A stretch of DNA of 34,606 nucleotides from contig WFWZ01000098.1 in the NCBI GenBank assembly GCA_015490875.1, positions 1 to 34,606 on the forward strand, in the 5' to 3' direction. A model generated the notes under the pieces. That model saw nothing but the letters and a program-made list of their open reading frames with translations, was not told the DNA's origin and ran no database searches. This DNA comes from Planctomycetaceae bacterium (GTDB lineage Bacteria; Planctomycetota; Planctomycetia; Pirellulales; Pirellulaceae). The translations under genes and the position numbers were made by a program. This document shows positions 8,218 to 20,501 of the stretch, in pieces (position 1 is the first letter of the stretch; every line of letters begins with the position of its first letter).

Positions 8218-9255
8218 GTGTACGGCGACACAGTGGCAGGTGGCAGTTTTCCGCAGCGCCGGATGCGTCGCAACCGGCGCTTCCCTTGGATTCGGCGGCT
8301 CGTGCGCGAGCACGAAGTGTCGGTCGATGATTTGATCTGGCCGTTGTTTGTGTGCGACGGCGAGCAGCAAGAGCCGGTGCCGTCGATGCCGGGCGTGTTC
8401 CGGTGGCCCGTTTCACGGCTGTCCGATGTCGTGGAGGACGCGATCAACTTAGGAATCCCTGTAGTCGCCCTCTTTCCGGCCACACCCCAAGACCTCAAGA
8501 CCGAAGATGCGGCCGAGGCGGTCAATCCGGACAACTTGATCTGCCGTGCAGCTCGAGCCATCAAGGAAGCCCACGGACATCAAATCGGAATCCTGGCCGA
8601 CGTGGCACTCGATCCGTACACGATCCACGGGCACGACGGGCTAGTGAAGAAGAACGAGTCGACCAGCGAGGTTGAGATCCTCAACGATGAAACGGTCCGC
8701 ATCCTCTGCCGGCAGGCCGTCGTCCAGGCTCAAGCCGGCTGCGACCTCATTGCCCCCTCGGACATGATGGACGGCCGAATCGGCGCGATTCGGAACGCGC
8801 TGGACGAAGCCGGTTTCGAGCGAGTCGGGATCGTGGCGTATGCTGCCAAGTATGCGTCATCGTTTTACGGTCCCTTTCGCGAGGCGGTCGGTTCGGCGGC
8901 CAATCTGGCGGGAGGCGACAAGAAGACGTACCAGATGGACCCGGCCAACAGTGATGAAGCTCTGCGCGAAGTGCAACTCGACATTGAAGAGGGTGCCGAC
9001 TTCGTGATGGTCAAGCCGGGGATGCCTTATCTGGACGTGATTCGGCGCGTGAAAGACGCGTTTCACGTTCCGACGCTGGCGTATCATGTGAGCGGCGAAT
9101 ACGCGATGCTCAAGGCGGCGAGCCAGAAACGGTGGCTCGAGGAGAAGGCGGTGGTTCTCGAATCGATGTTGGCGTTCAAACGCGCCGGCGCTGACGCTAT
9201 CTTGACCTATTACGCCCGCGATGTGGCTCGGTGGTTGAAAGCGGATCGGGAATAA
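8218..9255 (+). CDS. hemB: Delta-aminolevulinic acid dehydratase (porphobilinogen synthase)
   Basis: The enzyme condenses two 5-aminolevulinate molecules to porphobilinogen, an early cytoplasmic step of haem synthesis. The 345-residue sequence is full length. Both active-site lysines are present: Lys211 in AYAAKYASSFYGPFREA and the Schiff-base Lys266 in MVKPGMPYLD. The metal-binding loop reads DVALDPYTIHGHDG (128-141), with Asp and Ala where zinc enzymes have three cysteines, so this is the magnesium/potassium-type HemB. Start choice is uncertain: GTG at 8218 is used, but GTG at 8233 would also keep the conserved FPQRRMRRNRR N-terminus. A weak AAAGGG lies upstream. The gene is divergent from the ceramidase-sulfatase gene and convergent with the DUF885 gene 16 bases away. 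Confidence 0.95.
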   Translation: MYGDTVAGGSFPQRRMRRNRRFPWIRRLVREHEVSVDDLIWPLFVCDGEQQEPVPSMPGVFRWPVSRLSDVVEDAINLGIPVVALFPATPQDLKTEDAAEAVNPDNLICRAARAIKEAHGHQIGILADVALDPYTIHGHDGLVKKNESTSEVEILNDETVRILCRQAVVQAQAGCDLIAPSDMMDGRIGAIRNALDEAGFERVGIVAYAAKYASSFYGPFREAVGSAANLAGGDKKTYQMDPANSDEALREVQLDIEEGADFVMVKPGMPYLDVIRRVKDAFHVPTLAYHVSGEYAMLKAASQKRWLEEKAVVLESMLAFKRAGADAILTYYARDVARWLKADRE

Positions 9256-9271
9256 CGCTGCGCAGAGCGAT

Positions 9272-11041
9272 TTAGCGGAGCATCTCTCTTTCGACGATCG
9301 TATCCAGCAGGTCCAGCGGCACCGATCCGTGTTGCAAGATGACCTCGTGGAAACGGCGGAGGTCGAACTTCTCACCGAGTGCCTGTTCCGCTCGCCTGCG
9401 GAGCGCCGTGATGCGGAGTTCTCCCAGCTTGTATCCGAGTGCCTGACCCGGCCAAGAGATGTATCGGTCGACCTCCGCTTCGATGTTATGCTCGGACAGA
9501 GCCGTGTGCTCCTTCATAAAGTCGATGGCCTTTTGGCGGGACCAGCCAAGCGCATGGATCCCGGTGTCGACGACGAGCCGGCAAGCTCGCCACATTTCGA
9601 AGCTGAGGCGGCCGAAGTCGCTGTAGGGGTCTCGATAAAAGCCGACTTCCAAACCGAGTCGTTCACTGTAGAGTGCCCATCCTTCGACGAAAGCATTGAA
9701 CTCGGTGAACCGGCGCAAGGGGTGAACGTTTTCCATTTCTTGAGCCAATGCCAGTTGCAAATGATGGCCCGGAACCGCTTCGTGCAGCGAAAGGGCCTCC
9801 ATTTCGTACAAGGGTCGACTCTTGAGATCGTACGTATTCAAGTAATAGAAACCGGCTCGCGACCCGTCGCCGGCCGGTTGCGAGTAGTAAGCAGAAGTTG
9901 TCTTCGGGGCGATGTAATCGGGGATTGGCCGAAGTCCATAGGGCGTACGCGGCAGCTTGCGAAAGAGCGTCGGCAACTGGCCGTCCATGCGTTTGAGGAT
10001 CCAAGCGACGTGTTGGAGGAGTTGCTCGGGAGTCTTCGCGTAGAACCGAGGATCTTTCCGGAGAAACTTGATAAAGGCCTTATGGTCTCCCGAGAACCCG
10101 GTCTTGGCGCGAACGGCCGCCATTTCCTTGCGGATCCGGCCGACTTCGGCGAGGCCGATCTCATGGATTTCTTGGGGACTTAGGTTCAGCGTCGTATAGA
10201 TGCGAACAGCGTATCGGTAGTAGGCGTCACCGTGGGGAAGATCGCGAGCGCCGATGGTGGGTCGCGCAGCGGGCAGATATTCCTTCTGGTAGAACTTGAG
10301 GAACTCTCGGTAGGCGGGGACGACGCATTCCATGACGGCCTGGCGTCCTGCCTGCCGAAGCTGCTTTTGGCGTTCGGGAGGAATCGCAGCAGGAAAGTGT
10401 TGAAATGGCTTGTAAAGGAGACTCTGTTCTGCCGCGTCCACAATGTGCGCCGAGATCGTCTTGTCATAGCCTTTCAACACGGCGGCGGGAAGCGTGTATC
10501 CTCGGCGAATGGCTTCTCGCAAAAGGGCAATATGTTGCCGCGTGTACCCGGGGAAAGCGCGCAGCCGAGCGAGGTAGTTTTCGTAGTCGCGTACCGTCTT
10601 CAGCGGCACCTGGTCGGGCAACTCGGGAAAGGCGATGTGGAAGCCCCAGCGGTTGGTCAGAGGCATCAAGTGAGCTTGGAGTTCGAAGCCGTCGACCTGA
10701 CTGCGCAAGACGTGGTGGGTGATTTTCCAGTCGATGAGGAACTCCAAGTCGCTTTCGTCGCACGGGATCGCTTCGAGTTCTTTGAGCCGGCGGCGCGCGG
10801 TGGCGGCGCGCCGGGCCTGAGCTTCCAGGGAGACGTCGCCCAGCCGGTCGTCGTACTCGTGGACTCCGACGCGCGTGGCAAAGAGGGGAGAGGCCTTGAG
10901 TTGCTGTTGCCAAACCGCGTCCATGAGCCGATCGAGTCGCCGGCGGGCGGCGTCGTCTTGACCGAAAGCATGGGCCGCCAGGACGACCCATGCCAGAAAT
11001 GTGACACTCAAGACCCTGCGAACGGTGGCGAGCATGGTCAT
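9272..11041 (-). CDS. Secreted DUF885-family zinc metallopeptidase
   Basis: This 589-residue protein belongs to the DUF885 family, whose members carry an M32-like zinc peptidase signature. LHEAVPGHHLQ (about residues 418-428) is the HExxxGHH zinc motif, and EGWALYSERLG about 40 residues later carries the family's second conserved Glu region. Residues 1-28 (MTMLATVRRV...HAFGQ) form a signal peptide, so it probably acts in the periplasm or at the cell surface. The substrate is unknown. ATG at 11041 is preferred over one 11 codons upstream because it follows AAGGAGA and begins directly with the signal peptide. An inverted-repeat element begins only 45 bases upstream, so the promoter is either in that short gap or inside the element. 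Confidence 0.88.
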   Translation of the reverse strand: MTMLATVRRVLSVTFLAWVVLAAHAFGQDDAARRRLDRLMDAVWQQQLKASPLFATRVGVHEYDDRLGDVSLEAQARRAATARRRLKELEAIPCDESDLEFLIDWKITHHVLRSQVDGFELQAHLMPLTNRWGFHIAFPELPDQVPLKTVRDYENYLARLRAFPGYTRQHIALLREAIRRGYTLPAAVLKGYDKTISAHIVDAAEQSLLYKPFQHFPAAIPPERQKQLRQAGRQAVMECVVPAYREFLKFYQKEYLPAARPTIGARDLPHGDAYYRYAVRIYTTLNLSPQEIHEIGLAEVGRIRKEMAAVRAKTGFSGDHKAFIKFLRKDPRFYAKTPEQLLQHVAWILKRMDGQLPTLFRKLPRTPYGLRPIPDYIAPKTTSAYYSQPAGDGSRAGFYYLNTYDLKSRPLYEMEALSLHEAVPGHHLQLALAQEMENVHPLRRFTEFNAFVEGWALYSERLGLEVGFYRDPYSDFGRLSFEMWRACRLVVDTGIHALGWSRQKAIDFMKEHTALSEHNIEAEVDRYISWPGQALGYKLGELRITALRRRAEQALGEKFDLRRFHEVILQHGSVPLDLLDTIVEREMLR

Positions 11042-11085
11042 CGTGAATATGTCTCCTTGGGAACGGGGATACAAGCCAGCAGTTT

Positions 11086-11462
11086 CTAAATCACTGTGCG
11101 CGATTGTGAGACATTGACACTTTTATGTTACATGGTGGCAATGCTGACGGGGACGAATCCATACGGTGGGAGGGCGAGGCTCCCGCCGAGCCGCACAACG
11201 CGCGATATGACACCGCAACCTCGGATCTGCGAATCCACAGATGACCAGTGCACGACGGTCGATGCCCGGTTGGTCCAGCATGTAAAAGGTGTGTTGGTGC
11301 GAACCCGTTGTAAGCACATTCCGGCTCGGCAGGAGCCTCGCCCTCCCAATTCGGAAAACACTGTTCTTGAATACTATGATTAGCTGCTTTCACGGCCACG
11401 CCACCCCAACAGGCTTCCTTAAAGCTCCTACTTTCGTCCCAGGATCGCGCACGGTGATTTAG
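11086..11462. mobile_element. MITE-like element with 19-bp terminal inverted repeats (copy A)
   Basis: The element is 377 bp with no gene of its own. The left end (11086-11104) is CTAAATCACTGTGCGCGAT. The right end (11444-11462) is its reverse complement with one mismatch. Inside lies a second inverted pair, 25 bp each with one mismatch, starting GGGAGGGCGAGGCTCC (11168-11192) and its complement (11323-11347). Partial copies occur at 14334-14443 and 29920-29985. No clear target-site duplication is seen. It fills most of the 470-base gap between the DUF885 and rhomboid genes; the remaining bases (11042-11085 and 11463-11512) show nothing recognisable. Non-autonomous transposition is inferred from structure; a dispersed structural repeat is the alternative. 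Confidence 0.75.
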
Positions 11463-11512
11463 TATGCCGGAAAGTCTTACCGTTTGGGTGACTCGGGGAC
11501 TCCGTGTTGAAC

Positions 11513-12484
11513 CTATTTCTTAGAACGCCGATCTTGCCAGGAGAACTCGAGTCGTGCTGCGGCAAGGCCGCAGATGAGGCCTCCCAGGTGCCCCAGGTTG
11601 CTGATGGGGCCGATGATCTGATGGAGGATTCCGACGATGCCCAGCCCCAACCAGATCAATAGGAGGATGATGGTTTGGTCCGAAATGAAGAGCCCTCGCG
11701 AGGGATCGGCTTGTCTCCAGTACCACAGATACCCGGCCAGTCCGTAGACGACCCCCGACATGCCGACACTCAGCGGGGAGCCTCCGAGATAGGTGAAGGG
11801 CGGCGGAAGGTCGGAGGGCGTCAGGCCGGTGATCAGGTTGTCGGCGACGCCGATACCGACAATGAGTGCCAACAGCGCGAGCGGCCCCCGTCGCAGCTCG
11901 ATCATGCTCCCCAGTCCGAAGAGCCACATCATGTTGAACAGGAGGTGCCAGACACTGACGTGCAGGAAGATAGGAGTGAGCAGCCGCCAGAGCTGACCGT
12001 GACGGATATCGATGAGCTTCTCCGCGATCGTTTCGCCTCGCCAAGTTACCAGTTGGTACGTGTCGCAGAAAGCCAACGCGCGGTACACCCGGTTGGAAGG
12101 CTCTTGGACGAAACCGCTGGCAATGGAGATGAGGACCGTCAGGACGATGATCCCTACCGTCAGCCGCGCCGGGCGTCCGACGCTTTGGCGGGCCCATTGG
12201 GAGCGCACATCGACGACGCGTTTGGCGATCGCCTCGCGTTGGCGAGCCTTCTCTTGGATTTTCTTCTTGGCAACCGCAACGGCAGAGGCATACCGCTGGT
12301 GGTCGGGGTCTTCTTGGAACGTCTCTAGGTGCTTCCGAGCTTCGTCGACGGCGTCTTCGTCGTGAACCCAGACGACCCACTGGCCATCCTCTTCCTCGGC
12401 GGTCGCATCGATCTTCTGGCTGATCAGGTAGGCGACGAACCGCTGGGCCCAGTCTCGTTTTTCGAGTTTGCCGATGCTGCGCAT
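11513..12484 (-). CDS. Rhomboid-family intramembrane serine protease (GlpG-like)
   Basis: This 323-residue membrane protease cleaves transmembrane segments within the bilayer. Residues 1-100 are a soluble charged domain like the cytoplasmic N-terminal domain of GlpG (WVVWVHDEDAVDEARKHL). The membrane part starts near 107. It has the conserved WRLLTPIFLHVSVWHLLFN, with His180 and Asn184 as oxyanion residues, the catalytic Ser243 in GMSGVVYG, and the catalytic His299 in NLGHLGG. All catalytic residues are intact. The gene begins 15 bases after the nagB stop, so the two are probably co-transcribed, though no functional link between them is known. The Shine-Dalgarno is weak, which fits translational dependence on nagB. 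Confidence 0.92.
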   Translation of the reverse strand: MRSIGKLEKRDWAQRFVAYLISQKIDATAEEEDGQWVVWVHDEDAVDEARKHLETFQEDPDHQRYASAVAVAKKKIQEKARQREAIAKRVVDVRSQWARQSVGRPARLTVGIIVLTVLISIASGFVQEPSNRVYRALAFCDTYQLVTWRGETIAEKLIDIRHGQLWRLLTPIFLHVSVWHLLFNMMWLFGLGSMIELRRGPLALLALIVGIGVADNLITGLTPSDLPPPFTYLGGSPLSVGMSGVVYGLAGYLWYWRQADPSRGLFISDQTIILLLIWLGLGIVGILHQIIGPISNLGHLGGLICGLAAARLEFSWQDRRSKK

Positions 12485-12499
12485 GAAAGCGATTCCCGT

Positions 12500-13297
12500 C
12501 TAGCCGAAGCGACCGATCTGTTGTTCGTAAAGACGCTGGGAGCGTTCTACGTCCTCGTAGTATTCACGCCGCTCGAGCAGCGAGGCGGCTTCTTCGTCGA
12601 GCACGACGATGACTTCGCGGTGGAATTGCAGCGCCGAGGCGGTGACTTGAGCAGTCACGGGCCCTTCGATGGTGGCTCGAATGGCTTCCGCCTTGCTTCG
12701 GCCGGTGGCCAATAGCAGGCACCGTCGCGACTCGAGGATCGTTCCAACGCCCATCGTGACGGCCATGCGAGGGACTTCGTCTTCGCTGGCGAAAAAGCGA
12801 GCATTGTCGCGAATCGTTTCGCGAGCGAGTGTCTTCAATCGGGTGCGGCTTCCGAGTGACGAACCGGGTTCGTTGAAGGCAATGTGACCGTCGCTACCGA
12901 TACCCAGCAATTGCAGGTCGATGCCCCCGGCTTCTCGAATCCGCTGCTCATATTGGGCGCACGCCGCCTCGAAGTCGAGAGCCCGACCGTCGGGGACGTG
13001 GGTCCGTTCGGGCCGGATGTTGATGTGGTCGAAAAGGTGGACCTGCATGAAGTGGCGGTAGCTTTGGGGGTGCGTCGGGGCCAGGCCCACGTATTCATCC
13101 AAGTTGAACGTGGTGACTTGGGAAAAGTCGAGCCCCTCTTCTCGGTGAAGCCGAATCAGCTCGCGATAGGTGCCGACGGGGGTGCCTCCGGTTGCCAGTC
13201 CGAGCACACAGTCAGGTTTTCGGCGCACGAGTGCGGCGATGAACGAGGCGGCTCGGACGGCCACCGCGTCGGCATGTTCTTCCACGATCACCCGCAC
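12500..13297 (-). CDS. nagB: Glucosamine-6-phosphate deaminase
   Basis: NagB converts glucosamine 6-phosphate to fructose 6-phosphate and ammonia, feeding amino sugars into glycolysis. The 265-residue sequence aligns with the E. coli enzyme with an offset of about five. Asp67 in FNLDEYVGL corresponds to Asp72. Asp136, His138 and Glu143 in GIGSDGHIAFNEPGSS correspond to Asp141, His143 and Glu148. The phosphate loop ATGGTPVGTY (35-44) is present. The GTG start at 13297 follows a strong AAAGGAG eight bases upstream. It heads a two-gene unit with the rhomboid protease. No nagA or amino-sugar transporter is adjacent; the sulfatase fusion upstream could release amino sugars, but that link is speculative. 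Confidence 0.95.
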   Translation of the reverse strand: MRVIVEEHADAVAVRAASFIAALVRRKPDCVLGLATGGTPVGTYRELIRLHREEGLDFSQVTTFNLDEYVGLAPTHPQSYRHFMQVHLFDHINIRPERTHVPDGRALDFEAACAQYEQRIREAGGIDLQLLGIGSDGHIAFNEPGSSLGSRTRLKTLARETIRDNARFFASEDEVPRMAVTMGVGTILESRRCLLLATGRSKAEAIRATIEGPVTAQVTASALQFHREVIVVLDEEAASLLERREYYEDVERSQRLYEQQIGRFG

Positions 13298-13436
13298 GGG
13301 TCGAGCTCCTTTCCGGTCGATGTACTCTGGTGAGACTTGTCAGGTGCCATCTTTGCAAAAAGGGGCGGGAGGCCCAAGGACGGGTGCGCCTTTGGGCGGC
13401 GAACGCCCCAGACCGACCAGTTTACCCAGTTGCCGT

Positions 13437-13464
13437 TTGCACGGGGGGAAGGGGGACGTATAAT
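13437..13464 (+). promoter_or_regulatory. Sigma70-like promoter of the parA-type gene
   Basis: TTGCAC (13437-13442) and a perfect TATAAT (13459-13464) are separated by 16 bases of G-rich sequence. Transcription would start near 13471, giving a leader of about 45 bases before the ATG at 13516. This is the best consensus promoter seen in the window. Confidence 0.7.
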
Positions 13465-13515
13465 CGCCCGCCCTGTGACCGATGGATCTGTGGCCCGAGG
13501 TAGCCGAGGAGTGTG

Positions 13516-14337
13516 ATGAAGTCGATCGCCATCATCAACCAGAAGGGCGGAGTGGGCAAGACGACGACAGCGGTGAACTTGTCAGCCGCTCTGGCGGTTC
13601 GAGGCAAACGCGTGTGGTTGATCGACCTCGATCCTCAGGCCCACGCGTCGCTCCATTTCGGAGTGGTGCTCGGCGAAGACGAACCTTCGCTGTACGACGT
13701 GATGGTCGGCCAGGCGGGATTGTCCGAGACGGCCAGAGAAGTGGCCGAGGGTCTCACGTTGATCCCGGCTCATCTCAATCTGGCGGCCGTCGAGGTGGAA
13801 CTGGTCGATACGGCGGGTCGCGAGCACGTCTTGGCTCGGCAACTCCGACAACTGCCCGAGCCGCCCGATTACCTGCTTATCGACTGTCCTCCCTCGCTAG
13901 GGATCCTCACGATCAACGCCTTAACGGCGGTGGAGGACATCATCCTGCCGATGCAACCGCACTATCTGGCTTTGCACGGACTGAGCAAGCTCTTGCAATC
14001 GATCGAGTTGGTCTCTCGGTCGCTCAATCCATCGTTGCGGCTAGAGGGGGTTTTGTTCTGTCTCTTTGATGCGGGGACTCGACTGGCATCGGAGGTGGTC
14101 GGGGACGTGGAAACCTTTTTCGCGGGGGCGGACCCGGGGCGTCCTTGGAGCGATTCGGAGCCTTTTGCGACTCGGATCCGACGCAACATTCGTCTGGCGG
14201 AAGCTCCCAGTTTCGGCCAATCGATCTTCGAGTATGCTCCGACGTCGAACGGAGCGGCGGACTATGGCGCGTTGGCTGACGAGTTGCTGGCTCGCCATGC
14301 CAGCCGGCTGGCACGTCCTCGTCTGCGCGTGGCCTAA
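13516..14337 (+). CDS. ParA/Soj-type ATPase, orphan
   Basis: This 273-residue protein is a deviant Walker A ATPase of the ParA/MinD superfamily, which positions chromosomes, plasmids or protein clusters on the nucleoid or pole. The deviant Walker A is QKGGVGKTT (9-17), the A' motif is LIDLDPQAHAS, and the Walker B is YLLIDCPPSLG. The C-terminal RRNIRLAEAPSFGQ motif is typical of chromosomal ParA/Soj. ATG at 13516 is preferred to the adjacent GTG at 13513, with GAGGAG four bases upstream. No parB or parS-like site follows. Because it borders a chemosensory island, a role in array positioning like ParC or PpfA is possible but unproven. Its stop codon lies inside the end of repeat copy B. Confidence 0.9.
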   Translation: MKSIAIINQKGGVGKTTTAVNLSAALAVRGKRVWLIDLDPQAHASLHFGVVLGEDEPSLYDVMVGQAGLSETAREVAEGLTLIPAHLNLAAVEVELVDTAGREHVLARQLRQLPEPPDYLLIDCPPSLGILTINALTAVEDIILPMQPHYLALHGLSKLLQSIELVSRSLNPSLRLEGVLFCLFDAGTRLASEVVGDVETFFAGADPGRPWSDSEPFATRIRRNIRLAEAPSFGQSIFEYAPTSNGAADYGALADELLARHASRLARPRLRVA

Positions 14338-14338
14338 A

Positions 14339-15984
<1,646 letters not shown>

Positions 15985-15988
<4 letters not shown>

Positions 15989-15998
15989 CACGTGATGC
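15985..15998. promoter_or_regulatory. 14-bp perfect palindrome over the kinase start codon
   Basis: GCATCACGTGATGC is a perfect palindrome that covers both possible start codons (GTG 15991, ATG 15988) of the minus-strand membrane kinase gene. It could be a repressor site or a small RNA hairpin masking the start. It sits in the 51-base gap after the upstream kinase gene of the same strand. No other copy was noticed. Confidence 0.3.
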
Positions 15999-16039
15999 CT
16001 TCGTCAAGGACAGTGCATCTCGGGAATGAAAGTGGTCAC

Positions 16040-18259
<2,220 letters not shown>

Positions 18260-18286
18260 CTGGTTTGGCTCCTCGCACTTGGCGAT

Positions 18287-20482
18287 TTATTTTGAACAAG
18301 CCGAACGAATCAGTTCGCTGGCATTGAGCACCAGCGCCAGTTTTCCGCCGCCTAGCTGAGCGACGCCACTGAGCCGGTCACATTGGGGCAGGATGGAGGC
18401 GAGGTCGCTGACGACGACTTTTCGTTGTCCCAAAACGGCCTCGACCATGAGAAACAGCGTTTGTTTCTTATGAGTGACGAGAACGCCATCACAGCATCCG
18501 TCGTTCCATAGGGGTTGTTGGGACTGGACGCCCAAGAGTTCCGCGAGCGTCTTGGCTGCATAAGGTTCGCCTCGCAACCGAACGACCGACCCACCGGCCG
18601 TCTCGCAAACGTCCTCCTGGCGGATCCGCACGATTTCCCGTATGAACTCGAATGGAAGCACGAAACTCGAGCGGCCTTCGCGCAAAAGGAGTCCGTCGAC
18701 AACGACAACCGCTCGTCGAATCGGGATTTCAAGACGGAACGTCGTCCCCTCTCCGACTTTCGACTCGACCTTGACGTCCCCGTTGTGTTCCCGGAGCCGC
18801 GTGCGCACCACGTCCAAACCGACTCCCCGGCCGGAGATTTCGGTAATCTGCTCGGCGGTCGACATTCCCGGGTGGAAGATCAGTTCCACGGCTTCTTGAT
18901 CCGACAACGCGGCTGCCGCCTCTGGAGAGTGCCATCCGGACTCGACCGCCTTCTTGCGAAGCCGGTCGGGGTCGATGCCGCGGCCGTCGTCACGCACGGT
19001 GATGACCACGTGCGTCTTGGTGAGGGAACAGGAGAGCCACAGGTTACCGACAGGGGAGACGCCTCGAGCCTCGCGTTCTTCAGGCGTCTCGATGCCATGG
19101 TCGCAGACGTTCCGGACCATGTGCATGAGAGGTCCGTCGAGGTCTTCGATGAGCGACTTGTCGATTTCGATCTCTTCACCTTCCAGATGGACATCGACTT
19201 GCTTGCCCAGTTTGGAAGCGAGGGACCGGGCAACGCGAGGAAACTTCGAGAAGAGTTCTCGCGCGGGCACGCGCCGCAGCTCGACGACACTTTGCTGGAG
19301 GGCGGTTGACTGGCCGGAAAGGGTGGCGTTGACCTGTCGCAGCTCGTCCACCAGTTCATGAACCTTCAGACGCTCGGCCATCCGCTGCTGCAAGTCCTTG
19401 AGCCGTTCGATCGTGATGAACAGGCTGGAAACGTCCTCGAGAAAACTGTCAATGCGTTCCTCACGGACGCGCAAGAACCGGTTCTTGGATGTCTTGGGAC
19501 TGGCTTTCTTTTGGGTCGAGGCCTGCGGAGCGTCGGTCGATGCGTCCGGTTTTTCCTGTTGACCGGAGGGGGGTGCATCGACGAGGGAGGCCAGTGTCGG
19601 CGCGAGACGTTCCCAAATGACGCCGAGCAAGTTTTCATCGAGGTCGAGGGGGCTGCCATAGAGGGTGGCGAAGTCTTCTCGCACGGACGAGAGCTGTTTG
19701 GCCGTTTCGTCTTTTCCCGAGCCAGAGGCTTTCTCCGCCAATTCGCTGCATGCTTTCAGGAAGGCGTCCCCGAGCGGGCGAGGATCTTGGCCGGCCTCCG
19801 ATGCCTCGAAGACGGCCAACAGTTTCCGTACTTCTTCCGTCACATCCGCGTCACCGCAACGGTACGTGCGACCTTGGAACGCCTTCAGCGACGCGTTTTC
19901 GTCCGTGGGACCCGGAGTGGACTCGCGCGACTCTTCCTCCCGCGAATCTCCGACGAGTGCGGCGATGCTGCGCAGGCGGTCCGCCCATTTTTGCACGTCC
20001 TCTCGGTCGAACTGTGCCATTTCTTCGGCGACTTCGAGGATCGAAGCGAGGAGCCGTTCCTCGGGAGACGCGTCTTTTCCGTCGGCGATGGCACGCTCGA
20101 TTTCCGCCAGCAGGTTTTCGTGGGCAGGCTCGATCGTGGCATCGGCAGCCCCTTCCTCGATCGACGTCACCATCTCCGAGAGCACATCAATGGCCTGCAC
20201 GAGGTTCCGGATGAGATCCGGGGTGACATCGACATTGCCTTCGCGGAGTTCGTCGAGGGAGTTCTCGAGTCGGTGGGCGAACTTTTTCAGAACGGGGAGT
20301 CCGAAAAAGCCCGCATTCCCCTTGATGGTATGGACGGACCGAAAGACGACATGCAGGGGCTCGAGATTCGATGGTGACTGACTGAACTCCGAGAGCCGCT
20401 CCGGGATCTCCTGGAGCAACTCCATGGCTTCTTCACAGAATTCAACAAGCAGTCCTTCTGCTTGGGCGGATGTATCACTCAT
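18287..20482 (-). CDS. cheA: CheA-type histidine kinase (first copy)
   Basis: This 731-residue chemotaxis-type kinase autophosphorylates on an HPt domain and is controlled by a receptor-CheW array. The HPt histidine is His51 in VHTIKGNAGFFG. A long acidic linker (110-335) without a recognisable P2 follows, then a dimerisation region, the ATPase domain with PLMHMVRNVCDHGIE (451-465), DDGRGID (498-504) and SGRGVGLDVVR (550-560), and a C-terminal CheW-like domain (about 590-731). No receiver domain is fused. ATG at 20482 is used in preference to the open frame up to 20575, because the conserved HPt begins directly after it. It sits 19 bases after a response regulator gene and ahead of two hybrid kinases, an unusual operon for a CheA. 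Confidence 0.9.
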   Translation of the reverse strand: MSDTSAQAEGLLVEFCEEAMELLQEIPERLSEFSQSPSNLEPLHVVFRSVHTIKGNAGFFGLPVLKKFAHRLENSLDELREGNVDVTPDLIRNLVQAIDVLSEMVTSIEEGAADATIEPAHENLLAEIERAIADGKDASPEERLLASILEVAEEMAQFDREDVQKWADRLRSIAALVGDSREEESRESTPGPTDENASLKAFQGRTYRCGDADVTEEVRKLLAVFEASEAGQDPRPLGDAFLKACSELAEKASGSGKDETAKQLSSVREDFATLYGSPLDLDENLLGVIWERLAPTLASLVDAPPSGQQEKPDASTDAPQASTQKKASPKTSKNRFLRVREERIDSFLEDVSSLFITIERLKDLQQRMAERLKVHELVDELRQVNATLSGQSTALQQSVVELRRVPARELFSKFPRVARSLASKLGKQVDVHLEGEEIEIDKSLIEDLDGPLMHMVRNVCDHGIETPEEREARGVSPVGNLWLSCSLTKTHVVITVRDDGRGIDPDRLRKKAVESGWHSPEAAAALSDQEAVELIFHPGMSTAEQITEISGRGVGLDVVRTRLREHNGDVKVESKVGEGTTFRLEIPIRRAVVVVDGLLLREGRSSFVLPFEFIREIVRIRQEDVCETAGGSVVRLRGEPYAAKTLAELLGVQSQQPLWNDGCCDGVLVTHKKQTLFLMVEAVLGQRKVVVSDLASILPQCDRLSGVAQLGGGKLALVLNASELIRSACSK

Positions 20483-20501
20483 GGCAACCCATTCGATTGG
20501 T

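Noticed and set aside
8030..8416. Longer start for the ceramidase-sulfatase protein
   Set aside because: It would run into hemB and put about 129 unconserved residues before a clear signal peptide that has its own AAGGAG.
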